Source: Hydractinia symbiolongicarpus (lineage: Eukaryota; Cnidaria; Hydrozoa; Anthoathecata; Hydractiniidae). From it: a DNA stretch of 64,000 nucleotides. Within the stretch, counting starts at the first letter, position 1. Each line of letters starts with the position of its first letter. Shown here piece by piece: positions 1 through 12,483 of the stretch. The notes under the pieces were generated by a model. The model was not told the origin of the DNA. It saw only the letters and a program-made list of their open reading frames with translations, and searched no databases. Both the position numbers and the translations under genes were made by a program. The stretch is taken from the NCBI RefSeq assembly GCF_029227915.1, contig NC_079886.1:1116001-1180000 (forward strand). The letters run 5' to 3'.

Positions 1-517
1 CCTGGGTACTTTCTTTGTATACTTTTGACTATACGGGCCGAGTACGGCATTTACGGGAAATCGCGGGTTTTCGTTTGCCGGCGATTAAACTTCTTTTATT
101 CAGCGTCTCATCAAAAATGAAAATATTTTTGAAAACTACAAGTCTCATGCGTTTTAGTGGTGAAAAAATAATTTAAAAAATCGTTCGGGAAATCAGTTTA
201 CTCCCTGGGTACTTTTTTTGTATACTTTTGACTATACGGGCCGAGTACGGGATTTACGGGAAATCGCGGGTTTTCGTTTGCGGGCGATTAAACTTCTTTT
301 ATTCAGCGTCTCATCAAAAATGAAAATATTTTTGAAAACTACAAGTCTCATGCATTTAAGTGGTGAAAAAATAATTTATAAAATCGTTCCGGAAATGAGT
401 TTACTCCCTGGGTACTTTCTTTGTATACTTTTGACTATACGGGCCGAGTACGGGATTTACGGGAAATCGCGGGTTTTCGTTTGCCGGCGATTAAACTTCT
501 TTAATTTAGTGTCTCAT

Positions 518-537
518 CAAAAATGAAAACATTTTTG
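518..537. repeat. Intra-monomer inverted repeat (8-bp arms, 4-bp spacer)
   Basis: CAAAAATG at 518-525 and CATTTTTG at 530-537 are perfect reverse complements separated by AAAA. This example stands for the same element in a large fraction of canonical monomers (also 24266-24285). It is a dyad that could be a protein site, a cruciform or a hairpin in a transcript. It is not universal: monomers with 'caaaaataaaaacattttta', common in blocks B and B', lose the outer and inner G-C pairs. Confidence 0.75.
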
Positions 538-2030
538 AAAACTACAAGTCTCATGCGTTTTAGTGGTGAAAAAATAATTTAAAAAATCGTTCGGGAAATG
601 AGTTTACTCCTTGAGTACTTTCTTTGTATACTTTTGACTATACGGGCCGAGTACCGGATTCACGGGAAATCGCGGGTTTTCGTTTGCCGGCGATTAAACT
701 TCTTTTATTCAGCGTCTTATCAAAAATGAAAACATTTTTGAAAGCTACAAGTCTCATGCGTTGTAATGGTGAAAAAATAATTCAAAAAATCGTTCTGAAA
801 ATGAGTTTGCTCACAGGGTACTTTCTTTGTATACATTCGACTATAGGGGCCAAGCCCGGGATTTACAGGAAATTGCGGGTTTTCGTTTGCCGGCGATTAA
901 ACTTCTTTTATTCAGCGTCTCATCAAAAATGAAAACATTTTTGAAAACAACAAGTCTCATGCGTTTTAGTGGTGAAAAAATAATTTAAAAATTTATTCGC
1001 GAAATCAGTTTACTCCCTGGGTACTTTTTTTGTATACTTTTGACTATACGGGCCGAGTACGGGATTTACGAGAAATCGCGGGTTTTCGTTTGCGGGCGAT
1101 TAAACTTCTTTTATTCAGCGTCTCATCAAAAATGAAAATATTTTTGAAAACTACAAGTCTCATGCGTTTAAGTGGTGAAAAAATAATTTAAAAAATCGTT
1201 CGGGAAATGAGTTTACTCCCTGGGTACTTTCTTTATATACATTCAACTATACGGGCTGGAAACGGGATTTACGGGAAATCGCGGGTTTTCGTTTGCCGGC
1301 GATTAAACTTCTTTTATTTGGAGTCTCATCACAAATGAAAACATTTTTGAAAACTACAAGTCTCATGCGTTTTAGTGGTGAAAAAATAATTTAAAAAATC
1401 ATTCGGGAAATCAGTTTACTCCCTGGGTACTTCTTTTGTGTACTTTTGAATACACGGGCCGAGTACCGGATTTGCGGGAAATCGCGGGTTTTCGTTTGCC
1501 GGCGATTAAACTTCTTTTATTCAGCGTCTTATCAAAAATGAAAACATTTTTGAAAACTACAAGTCTCATGCGTTTTAGTGGTGAAAAAATAATTAAAAAA
1601 ATCGTTCTGAAAATGAGTTTACTCACAGGGTGCTTTCTTTGTATACATTCGACTATAGGGGCCAAGCCCGGGATTTACAGGAAATCGCGGGTTTTCGTTT
1701 GCCGGCGATTAAACTTCTTTTATTCAGCGTCTCATCAAAAATGAAAACATTTTGGAAAACTACAAGTCTCATGCGTTTTAGTGGTGAAAAAATAAATTAA
1801 AAAATCGTTTTGGAAATGAGTTTACTCCCTGGGTACTTTCTTTGTATACTTTGGACTATACGGGCCAAGTACGGGATTTACGGGAAATCGCGGGTTTTCG
1901 TTTGCCGGCGATTAAACTTCTTTTATTTAGCGTCTCATCAAAAATGAAAACATTTTTGAAAACTACAAGTCTCATGCGTTTTAGTGGTGAAAAAATAATT
2001 TAAAAAATCGTTCAGAAAATGAGTTTACTC

Positions 2031-5000
2031 ACAGGGTGCTTTCTTTGTATACATTCGACTATAGGGGCCAAGCCCGGGATTTACAGGAAATCGCGGGTTT
2101 TCGTTTGCCGGCGATTAAACTTCTTTTATTCAGCGTCTCATCAAAATTGAAAACATTTTTGAAAACTACAAGTCTCATGCGTTTTAGTGGTGAAAAAATA
2201 ATTTAAAAAATCGTTCGGGAAATGAATTTACTCCCTGGGTACTTTCTTTGTATACTTTTGACTCTGCGGGCCGAGTCCTTGATTTACGGGAAATCGCGGG
2301 TTTTCGTTTGCCGGCGATTAAACTTCTTTAATTTAGCGTTTCATCAAAAATGAAAACATTTTTTAAAACTACAAGTCTCATGCGTTTTAGTGGTGAAAAA
2401 ATAATTTAAAAAATCGTTCGGAAAATGAGTTTACTCCCTGGGTACTTTCTCTATACACATTCGACTATGCGGGCCGAGCACGGGATTTACGGGAAATCGC
2501 AGGTTTTCGTTTGCCGGCGATTAAACTTCTTTTATTTAGCGTCTCATCAAAAGTGAAAACATTTTTAAAAACTACAAGTCTCATGCGTTTAAGTGGTGAA
2601 AAAATAATTTAAAAAATCGTTCGGGAAATGAGTTTACTCCCTGGGTACTTTCTTTGTATACTTTTGACTATACGGGCCGAGTACGGGATTTACGGGAATT
2701 CGCGGGTTTTCGTTTGCCGGCGATTAAACTTCTTTTATTTAGCGTCTCATCAAAAATAAAAACATTTTTGAAAACTACAAGTCTCATGCGTTTTAGTGGT
2801 GAAAAAATAATTTAAAAAATCGTTCGGGAAATGAGTTTACTCCCTGGGTACTTTCTTTATATACTTTTGACTATACGGGCCGAGTACCGGATTTACGGGA
2901 AATCGCGGGTTTTCGTTTGCCGGCGATTAAACTTCTTTTATTCAGCGTCTTATCAAAAATGAAAACATTTTTGAAAACTACAAGTCTCATGCGTTTTAGT
3001 GGTGAAAAATCAATTTAAAAAATCGTTCGGGAAATGAGTTTACTCCCTGGGTACTTTCTTTGTATACTTTTGACAATACTGGCCGAGTCCGGGATTTACG
3101 GGAAATCGCGGGTTTTCGTTTGCCGGCGATTAAACTTCTTTTATTCAGCGTCTTATCAAAAATGAAAACATTTTTGAAAACTACAAGTCTCATGCGTTTT
3201 AGTGGTGAAAAAATAATTTAAAAAATCGTTCGGGAAATGAGTTTACTCCCTGGGTACTTTCTTTGTATACTTTTGACCATACTGGCCGAGTCCGGGATTT
3301 ACGGGAAATCGCGGGTTTTCGTTTGCCGGCGATTAAACTTCTTTTATTTAGCGTTTCATCAAAAATGAAAACATTTTTGAAAACTACAAGTGTCATGCGT
3401 TTTAGTGGTGAAAAAATAATTTAAAAATCGTTCGGGAAATGAATTTACTCCCTGGGTACTTTCTTTGTATAATTTTGACTATACGGGCCGAGTACGGGAT
3501 TTACGGGAAATCGCGGGTTTTCGTTTGCCGGCGATTAAACTTCTTTTATTTAGAGTCTCATCAAAAATGAAAACATTTTTAAAAACTACAAGTCTCATGC
3601 GTTTTAGTGGTGAAAAAATAATTTAAAAAATCGTTCAGGAAAAGAGTATACTCCTTGAGTATTTTCTTTGTATACTTTTGACTATACGGGCCGAGTACCG
3701 GATTTACGGGAAATCGCGGGTTTTCGTTTGCCGGCGATTAAACTTCTTTTATTCAGCGTCTTACCAAAAATGAAAACATTTTTAAAAACTACAAGTCTCA
3801 TGCGTTTTAGTGGTGAAAAAATAATTTAAAAAATCGTTCAGAAAATGAGTTTACTCACAGGGTGCTTTCTTTGTATACATTCGACTATAGGGGCCAAGCC
3901 CGGGATTTACAGGAAATCGCGGGTTTTCGTTTGCCGGCGATTAAACTTCTTTTATTCAGCGTCTCATCAAAATTGAAAACATTTTTGAAAACTACAAGTC
4001 TCATGCGTTTTAGTGGTGAAAAAATAATTTAAAAAATCGTTCGGGAAATGAATTTACTCCCTGGGTACTTTCTTTGTATACTTTTGACTCTGCGGGCCGA
4101 GTCCTTGATTTACGGGAAATCGCGGGTTTTCGTTTGCCGGCGATTAAACTTCTTTAATTTAGCGTTTCATCAAAAATGAAAACATTTTTTAAAACTACAA
4201 GTCTCATGCGTTTTAGTGGTGAAAAAATAATTTAAAAAATCGTTCGGGAAATGAGTTTACTCCCTGGGTACTTTCTCTATACACATTCGACTATGCGGGC
4301 CGAGCACGGGATTTACGGGAAATCGCAGGTTTTCGTTTGCCGGCGATTAAACTTCTTTTATTTAGCGTCTCATCAAAAGTGAAAACATTTTTAAAAACTA
4401 CAAGTCTCATGCGTTTAAGTGGTGAAAAAATAATTTAAAAAATCGTTCGGGAAATGAGTTTACTCCCTGGGTACTTTCTTTGTATACTTTTGACTATACG
4501 GGCCGAGTACGGGATTTACGGGAAATCGCGGGTTTTCGTTTGCCGGCGATTAAACTTCTTTTATTTAGCGTCTCATCAATAATAAAAACATTTTTGAAAA
4601 CTACAAGTCTCATGCGTTTTAGTGGTGAAAAAATAATTTAAAAAATCGTTCGGGAAATGAGTTTACTCCCTGGGTACTTTCTTTATATACTTTCGACTAT
4701 ACGGGCCGAGTACCGGATTTACGGGAAATCGCGGGTTTTCGTTTGCCGGCGATTAAACTTCTTTTATTCAGCGTCTTATCAAAAATGAAAACATTTTTGA
4801 AAACTACAAGTCTCATGCGTTTTAGTGGTGAAAAAATAATTTAAAAAATCGTTCGGGAAATGAGTTTACTCCCTGGATACTTTCTTTATACACATTCGAC
4901 TATAGGGGCCGAGTAAGGGATTTACAGGAAATCGCAGGTTTTCGTTTGCCGGCGATTAAACTTCTTTTATTCAGCGTCTTATCAAAAATGAAAACATTTT

Positions 5001-5310
5001 TGAAAACTACAAGTCTCATGCGTTTTAGTGGTGAAAAAATAATTTAAAAAATCGTTCGGGAAATGAGTTTACTCCCTGGGTACTTTCTTTGTATACTTTT
5101 GACCATACTGGCCGAGTCCGGGATTTACGGGAAATCGCGGTTTTTCGTTTGCCGGCGATTAAACTTCTTTTATTTAGCGTTTCATCAAAAATGAAAACAT
5201 TTTTGAAAACTACAAGTGTCATGCGTTTTAGTGGTGAAAAAATAATTTAAAAATCGTTCGGGAAATGAATTTACTCCCTGGGTACTTTCTTTGTATAATT
5301 TTGACTATAC
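2031..5310 (+). repeat. 9-monomer higher-order repeat of block A (1826 bp, about 1.8 copies)
   Basis: The 'acagggtgc' anchors at 2031 and 3857, 'actctgcggg' at 2261 and 4087, and 'actggccgag' at 3281 and 5107 are each 1826 bp apart (9x203-1). Copy 1 is 2031-3856 and copy 2 runs from 3857 to about 5310. Copies differ at scattered sites, and the monomer 'ataggggccgagtaaggg' near 4900 replaces one without it. The same 9-mer offset (1825) links 5107 to 6932, so a piece of this repeat extends into block B. Confidence 0.8.
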
Positions 5311-7912
5311 GGGCCGAGTCCGGGATTTAGGGGAAATTGCAGGTTTTCGTTTGCCGGCGAATAAACTTCATTTATTTTGCGTCTCATCAAAAATGAAAAC
5401 ATTTTTAAAAACTACAAGTCTCATGCGTTTTAGTGGTGAAAAAATAATATAAAAAATCGTTCGAGAAATGAATTTACTCCCTGGGTACTTTCTTTGTATA
5501 CTTTTGACTCTGCGGGCCGAGTCCGGGATTTACGGGAAATCGCGGGTTTTCGTTTGCCGGCGATTAAACTTCTTTAATTTAGCGTTTCATCAAAATTGAA
5601 AACATTTTTTAAAACTACAAGTCTCATGCGTTTTAGTGGTGAAAAAATAATTTAAAAAATCGTTCGGGAAATGAGTTTACTCCTTGGGTACTCTCTTTGT
5701 ATACTTTTGATTATACGGGTCGTGTCCGGGATTTACGGGAAATCGCGGGTTTTCGTTTGCCGGCGATAAAACTTGTTTTATTTGCGTCTCATCAAAAATG
5801 AAAATATTGTTGAAAACTACAAGTCTCATGCGTTTTAGTGGTGAAAAAATAATTTAAATTATCGTTCGGGAAATGAGTTTACTCCCTGAGTACTTTCTTT
5901 GTATACTTTTGACTATACGGGCCGAGTACGGGATTTACGGGAAATCGCGGGTTTTCGTTTGCCGGCGATTAAACTTCTTTTATTCAGCGTCTTTTCAAAA
6001 ATGAAAACATTTTTGAAAACTACAAGTCTCATGCGTTTTAGTGGTGAAAAAATAATTTAAAAAATCGTTCTGAAAATGAGTTTATTCACAGGGTACTTTC
6101 TTTGTATACATTCAACTATACGGGCCGAGTACCGGATTTACGGGAAATCGCGGGTTTTCGTTTGCCGGCGATTAAACTTCTTTTATTCAGCGTCTTCTCA
6201 AAAATGAAAACATTTTTGAAAACTACAAGTCTCATGCGTTTTAGTGGTGAAAAAATAATTTAAAAAATCGTTCGGGAAATGAGTTTACTCCCTGGGTACT
6301 TTCTTTGTATAATTTTGACTATTCGGGCTGAGTCCGGGATTTAGGGCAAATCGCGGGTTTTCGTTTGCCGGCGAATAAACTTCATTTATTTAGCGTCTCA
6401 TCAAAAATAAAAACATTTTTAAAAACTACAAGTCTCATGCGTTTTAGTGGTGAAAAAATAATTTAAAAAATCGTTCGGGAAATGAGTTTACTCCCTGGGT
6501 ACTTTCTTTGTATACTTTTGACTATACGGGCCGAGTCCGGGATTTGCGGGAAATCGCAGGTTTTCGTTTGCCGGCGATTAAACTTCTTTAATTTAGCGTT
6601 TCATCAAAAATGAAAACATTTTTGAAAACTACAAGTCTCATGCGTTTTAGTGGTGAAAAAATAATTTAAAAAATCGTTCGGGAAATGTGTTTACTCCCTG
6701 GGTACTTTCTCTATACACATTCGACTATGCGGGCCGAGCACGGGATTTACGGGAAATCGCAGGTTTTCGTTTGCCGGCGATTAAACTTCTTTTATTTAGC
6801 GTCTCATCAAAAGTGAAAACATTTTTAAAAACTACAAGTCTCATGCGTTTAAGTGGTGAAAAAATAATTTAAAAAATCGTTCGGGAAATGAGTTTACTCC
6901 CTGGGTACTTTCTTTGTATACTTTTGACCATACTGGCCGAGTCCGGGATTTACGGGAAATCGCGGGTTTTCGTTTGCCGGCGATTAAACTTCTTTTATTT
7001 AGCGTTTCATCAAAAATGAAAACATTTTTGAAAACTACAAGTGTCATGCGTTTTAGTGGTGAAAAAATAATTTAAAAATCGTTCGGGAAATGAATTTACT
7101 CCCTGGGTACTTTCTTTGTATAATTTTGACTATACGGGCCGAGTCCGGGATTTAGGGGAAATTGCAGGTTTTCGTTTGCCGGCGAATAAACTTCATTTAT
7201 TTTGCGTCTCATCAAAAATGAAAACATTTTTAAAAACTACAAGTCTCATGCGTTTTAGTGGTGAAAAAAGAATTTAAAAAATGGTTCGGGAAATGAGTTT
7301 ACTTCCTGGGTACTTTTTTTGTATATTTTTGACTATACGGGCCGAGTCCGGGATTTACGGGAAATCGCGGGTTTTCGTTTGCCGGCGAATAAACTTCTTT
7401 TATTCAGCGTCTCATCAAAAATGAAAACATTTTTGGAAACTACAAGTCTGATGCGTTTTAGTGGTGAAAAAATAATTTAAAAAATCGTTCGGGAAATGAG
7501 TTTACTCCCTGGGTACTCTCTTTGTATACTTTTGATTATACGGGTCGTGTCCGGGATTTACGGGAAATCGCGGGTTTTCGTTTGCCGGCGATTAAACTTG
7601 TTTTATTTGCGTCTCATCAAAAATGAAAATATTGTTGAAAACTACAAGTCTCATGCGTTTTAGTGGTGAAAAAATAATTTAAAATATCGTTCGGGAAATG
7701 AGTTTACTCCCTGAGTACTTTCTTTGTATACTTTTGACTATACGGGCCGAGTACGGGATTTACGGGAAATCGCGGGTTTTCGTTTGCCGGCGATTAAACT
7801 TCTTTTATTCAGCGTCTCATCAAAAATGAAAACATTTTTGGAAACTACAAGTCTCATGCGTTTTAGTGGTGAAAAAATAATTTAAAAAATCGTTCGGGAA
7901 ATGAGTTTACTC

Positions 7913-10330
7913 CCTGGGTACTCTCTTTGTATACTTCTGATTATACGGGTCGTGTCCGGGATTTACGGGAAATCGCGGGTTTTCGTTTGCCGGCGATTAA
8001 ACTTGTTTTATTTGCGTCTCATCAAAAATGAAAATATTGTTGAAAACTACAAGTCTCATGCGTTTTAGTGGTGAAAAAATAATTTAAATTATCGTTCGGG
8101 AAATGAGTTTACTCCCTGAGTACTTTCTTTGTATACTTTTGACTATACGGGCCGAGTACGGGATTTACGGGAAATCGCTGGTTTTCGTTTGCCGGCGATT
8201 AAACTTCTTTTATTCAGCGTCTTTTCAAAAATGAAAACATTTTTGAAAACTACAAGTCTCATGCGTTTTAGTGGTGAAAAAATAATTTAAAAAATCGTTC
8301 TGAAAATGAGTTTATTCACAGGGTACTTTCTTTGTATACATTCAACTATACGGGCCGAGTACCGGATTTACGGGAAATCGCGGGTTTTCGTTTGCCGGCG
8401 ATTAAACTTCTTTTATTCAGCGTCTTCTCAAAAATGAAAACATTTTCGAAAACTACAAGTCTCATGCGTTTTAGTGGTGAAAAAATAATTTAAAAAATCG
8501 TTCGGGAAATGAGTTTACTCCCTGGGTACTTTCTTTGTATTATTTTGACTATACGGGCTGAGTCCGGGATTTAGGGCAAATCGCGGGTTTTCGTTTGCCG
8601 GCGAATAAACTTCATTTATTTAGCGTCTCATCAAAAATAAAAACATTTTTAAAAACTACAAGTTTCATGCGTTTTAGTGGTGAAAAAATAATTTAAAAAA
8701 TCGTTCGGGAAATGAGTTTACTCCCTGGGTACTTTCTTTGTATACTTTTAACTATACGGGCCGAGTCCGGGATTTGCGGGAAATCGCAGGTTTTCCTTTG
8801 CCGGCGATTAAACTTCTTTTATTCAGCGTCTTCTCAAAAATGAAAACATTTTTGAAAACTACAAGTGTCATGCGTTTTAGTGGTGAAAAAATAATTTAAA
8901 AAATCGTTCGGGAAATGAGTTTACTCCCTGGGTACTTTTTTTATATACTTTTGTCTATACGGGCCGAGTACCGGATTTACGGAAAATCGCGGGTTTTCGT
9001 TTGCCGCCGATTAAACTTCTTTTATTCAGCGTCTTATCAAAAATGAAAACATTTTTGAAAACTACAAGTCTCATACGTTTTTGTGGTGAAAAAATAATTT
9101 AAAAAATCGTTCGGGAAATGAGTTTACTCCCTGGGTACTTTCTTTGTATAGTTTTGACCATACGGGCCGAGTCCGGGATTTACGGGAAATCGCGGGCTTT
9201 CCTTTGCCGGCTATTAAACTTCTTTTATTTAGCGTTTCATCAAAAATGAAAACATTTTTAAAAACTACAAGTGTCATGCGTTTTAGTGGTGAGAAAATAA
9301 TTTAAAAAATAGTTCGGGAAATGAGTTTACTCCCTGGGTACTCTCTTTGTATACTTCTGATTATACGGGTCGTGTCCGGGATTTACGGGAAATCGCGGGT
9401 TTTCGTTTGCCGGCGATTAAACTTGTTTTATTTGCGTCTCATCAAAAATGAAAATATTGTTGAAAACTACAAGTCTCATGCGTTTTAGTGGTGAAAAAAT
9501 AATTTAAATTATCGTTCGGGAAATGAGTTTACTCCCTGAGTACTTTCTTTGTATACTTTTGACTATACGGGCCGAGTACGGGATTTACGGGAAATTGCGG
9601 GTTTTCGTTTGCCGGCGATTAAACTTCTTTTGTTCAGCGTCTTTTCAAAAATGAAAACATTTTTGAAAACTACAAGTCTCATGCGTTTTAGTGGTGAAAA
9701 AATAATTTAAAAAATCGTTCTGAAAATGAGTTTATTCACAGGGTACTTTCTTTGTATACATTCAACTATACGAGCCGAGTACCGGATTTACGGGAAATCG
9801 CGGGTTTTCGTTTGCCGGCGATTAAACTTCTTTTATTCAGCGTCTTCTCAAAAATGAAAACATTTTTGAAAACTACAAGTCTCATGCGTTTTAGTGGTGA
9901 AAAAATAATTTAAAAAATCGTTCGGGAAATGAGTTTACTCCCTGGGTACTTTCTTTGTATAATTTTGACTATACGGGCTGAGTCCGGGATTTAGGGCAAA
10001 TCGCGGGTTTTCGTTTGCAGGCGAATAAACTTCATTTATTTAGCGTCTCATCAAAAATAAAAACATTTTTAAAAACTACAAGTCTCGTGCGTTTTAGTGG
10101 TGAAAAAATAATTTAAAAAATCGTTCGGGAAATGAGTTTACTCCCTGGGTACTTTCTTTGTATACTTTTGACTATACGGGCCGAGTCCGGGATTTGCGGG
10201 AAATCGCAGGTTTTCGTTTGCCGGCGATTAAACTTCTTTTATTCAGCGTTTTCTCAAAAATGAAAACATTTTTGAAAACTACAAGTCTCATGCGTTTTAG
10301 TGGTGAAAAAATAATTTAAAAAATCGTTTG
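7913..10330 (+). repeat. 7-monomer tandem duplication (1420 bp, second copy partial)
   Basis: The class d monomer with the rarer 'tatacttctgattatac' starts at 7913 and 9333. 'aatttaaatt' occurs at 8081 and 9501. The following 'tttattcacaggg' and 'gctgagtccggg' monomers keep the 1420-bp offset. Copy 1 is 7913-9332. Copy 2 runs from 9333 until the sequences part near 10.33 kb. Single-base differences are present, for example 'cattttcgaaaac' near 8450 against 'catttttgaaaac' in copy 2. Confidence 0.75.
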
Positions 10331-11150
10331 GGAAATGAGTTTACTCCCTGGGTACTTTCTTTATATACTTTTGACCATACGGGCCGAGTCCGGGATTTAC
10401 GGGAAATCGCGGGTTTTCCTTTGCCGGCTATTAAACTTCTTTTATTTAGCGTTTCATCAAAAATGAAAACATTTTTAAAAACTACAAGTGTCATGCGTTT
10501 TAGTGGTGAAAAAATAATTTAAAAAATCGTTCGGGAATTGAGTTTACTCCCTGGGTACTTTCTTTGTATAAATTTGACTATACGGGCCGAGTCCGGGATT
10601 TAGGGGAAATCGCGGGTTTTCGTTTGCCGGCGAATAAACTTCATTTATTTAGCGTCTCATCAAAAATAAAAACATTTTTAAAAACTACAAGTCTCATGCG
10701 TTTTAGTGGTGAAAAAATAATTTAAAAAATCGTTCGGGAAATGAGTTTACTCCCTGGGTACTTTCTTTGTATACTTTTGACTATGCGGGCCGAGTCCGGG
10801 ATTTGCGGGAAATCGCAGGTTTTCGTTTGCCGGCGATTAAACTTCTTTTATTTAGCGTTTCATCAAAAATGAAAACATTTTTGAAAACTACAAGTGTTAT
10901 GCGTTTTAGTGGTGAAAAAATAATTTAAAAAATCGTTCAGGAAATGAATTTACTCCCTGGGTACTTTCTTTGTATAATTTTGACTATACGGGCCGAGTCC
11001 GGGATTTAGGGGAAATCGCGGGTTTTCGTTTGCCGGCGAATAAACTTCATTTATTTAGCGTCTCATCAAAAATGAAAACATTTTTAAAAACTACAAGTCT
11101 CATGCGTTTTAGTGGTGAAAAAAGAATTTAAAAAATCGTTCGGGAAATGA
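9501..11150 (+). repeat. Dispersed duplicate, copy 1 (partner 17825-19475)
   Basis: Rare variants occur in the same order at a constant offset of 8324-8325 bp: 'aatttaaatt' (9501 and 17825), 'cgagccgagt' (9771 and 18096), 'gcgttttctc' (near 10248 and 18572), and 'ctttatatacttttgacc' followed by 'ccggctatt'. Similarity stops near 11.15 kb and 19.47 kb, where 'actttctgggtactctc' and 'acttcctgggtactttt' differ. The segment is about 1.65 kb, or 8 monomers. Confidence 0.75.
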
Positions 11151-11358
11151 GTTTACTTTCTGGGTACTCTCTTTGTATACTTTTGATTATACGGGTCGTG
11201 TCCGGGATTTACGGGAAATCGCGGGTTTTCGTTTTGCCGGCGATTAAACTTGTTTTATTTGCGTCTCATCAAAAATGAAAATATTGTTGAAAACTACAAG
11301 TCTCATGCGTTTTAGTGGTGAAAAAATAATTTACAAAATCGTTCGGGAAATGAGTTTA

Positions 11359-11561
11359 CTCCTTGGGTACTTTCTTTTATACATTCGACTATACGGGCCA
11401 AGTCCGGGATTTACAGGAAATCGCGGGTTTTCCTTTGCCGGCGATTAAACTTCTTTTATTTAGCGTTTCATCAAAAATGAAAACATTTTTGAAAACTACA
11501 AGTGTCATGCGTTTTAGTGGTGAAAAAATAATTTTAAAAATCGTTCGGGAATTGAGTTTAC
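11359..11561 (+). repeat. Isolated f-like monomer head inside block B
   Basis: The first 70 bases or so of this monomer read 'cttttatacattcgac', 'gggccaagtccggg' and 'tttacagg', the head otherwise typical of class f, which is abundant only after 44.6 kb. It lacks the f-specific 'aaatcccggg' and 'gccagcg' and reverts to a B-type tail ('gcgtttcatc', 'aagtgtcatgcg'). It could be a recombinant with an f head or a relic of the ancestor of class f. The monomer edges are accurate to a few bases. Confidence 0.6.
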
Positions 11562-11580
11562 TCCCTGGGTACTTTCTTTG

Positions 11581-12320
11581 TAAAATTTTGACTATACGGG
11601 CCGAGTCCGGGATTTACGGGAAATCGCGGGTTTTCGTTTGCCGGCGATTAAACTTCTTTTATTCAGCGTCTTTTCAAAAATGAAAACATTTTTGAAAACT
11701 ACAAGTCTCATGCGTTTTAGTGGTGAAAAAATAATTTAAAAAATCGTTCTGAAAATGAGTTTATTCACAGGGTACTTTCTTTGTATACATTCAACTATAC
11801 GGGCCGAGTACCGGAATTACGGGAAATCGCGGGTTTTCGTTTGCCGGCGATTAAACTTCTTTTATTCAGCGTCTTCTCAAAAATGAAAACATTTTTGAAA
11901 ACTACAAGTCTCATGCGTTTTAGTGGTGAAAAAATAATTTAAAAAATCGTTCGGGAAATGAGTTTACTCCCTGGGTACTTTCTTTGTATAATTTTGACTA
12001 TACGGGCTGAGTCCGGGATTTAGGGCAAATCGCGGGTTTTCGTTTTCCGGCGAATAAACTTCATTTATTTAGCGTCTCATCAAAAATAAAAACATTTTTA
12101 AAAACTACAAGTCTCATGCGTTTTAGTGGTGAAAAAATAATTTAAAAAATCGTTCGGGAAATGAGTTTACTCCCTGGGTACTTTCTTTGTATACTTTTGA
12201 CTATACGGGCCGAGTCCGGGATTTGCGGGAAATCGCAGGTTTTCGTTTGCCGGGGATTAAACTTCTTTTATTCAGCGTCTTCTAAAAAATGAAAACATTT
12301 TTGAAAACTACAAGTCTCAT
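11581..12320 (+). repeat. Dispersed duplicate, copy 1 (partner 20314-21055)
   Basis: 'taaaattttgac' joined to 'gatttacggg' and a 'gcgtcttttc' tail (11581 and 20314), a 'gttttccggcgaat' variant, and 'cggggattaa' (12251 and 20984) all share an offset of 8733 bp. The shared segment is about 0.74 kb (3.7 monomers). Confidence 0.7.
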
Positions 12321-12483
12321 GCGTTTTAGTGGTGAAAAAATAATTTAAAAAATCGTTCGGGAAATGAGTTTACTCCCTGGGTACTTTCTTTATATACTTT
12401 TGACCATACGGGCCGAGTCCGGGATTTACGGGAAATCGCGGGTTTTCCTTTGCCGGCTATTAAACTTCTTTTATTTAGCGTTT

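Larger units (their letters stand above)
1..5310 (+). repeat. Block A: first copy of satellite family A
   Basis: About 26 monomers. Diagnostic variants are the 'cacagggtgc' or 'cacagggtac' anchor followed by 'ataggggccaagcccggg' (813, 1625, 2031, 3857), a 'gaatacacggg' monomer near 1449, 'gactctgcggg' (2261, 4087) and 'tctctatacacattcg' (near 2450, 4270). The order of variants in the first 1.8 kb matches block A' from 23.5 kb. The monomer at 1 with 'tacggcattt' equals that at 23546, and the 'accggattcacggg' plus 'gttgtaatgg' pair at 610-1015 recurs at about 24358. The right edge is placed where 'gtataattttgac' followed by 'tttagggg' (family B) takes over. It is approximate to one monomer. Confidence 0.75.

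Noticed and set aside
218-932. Open frames of 102 codons (218-526, 624-932, and similar at 1436, 24372, 25793, 39999)
   Set aside because: They are one frame of the satellite running over about 1.5 monomers and recur wherever a chance substitution removes the usual stop. The monomer length (3x67+2) shifts the frame each unit. No domain, start signal or codon pattern supports coding.
5290-5310. Promoter-like 'tataat' and 'ttgact' motifs in class c monomers
   Set aside because: They are part of an AT-rich satellite in a eukaryotic-type array, with no gene downstream. The spacing resemblance to a bacterial promoter is chance.
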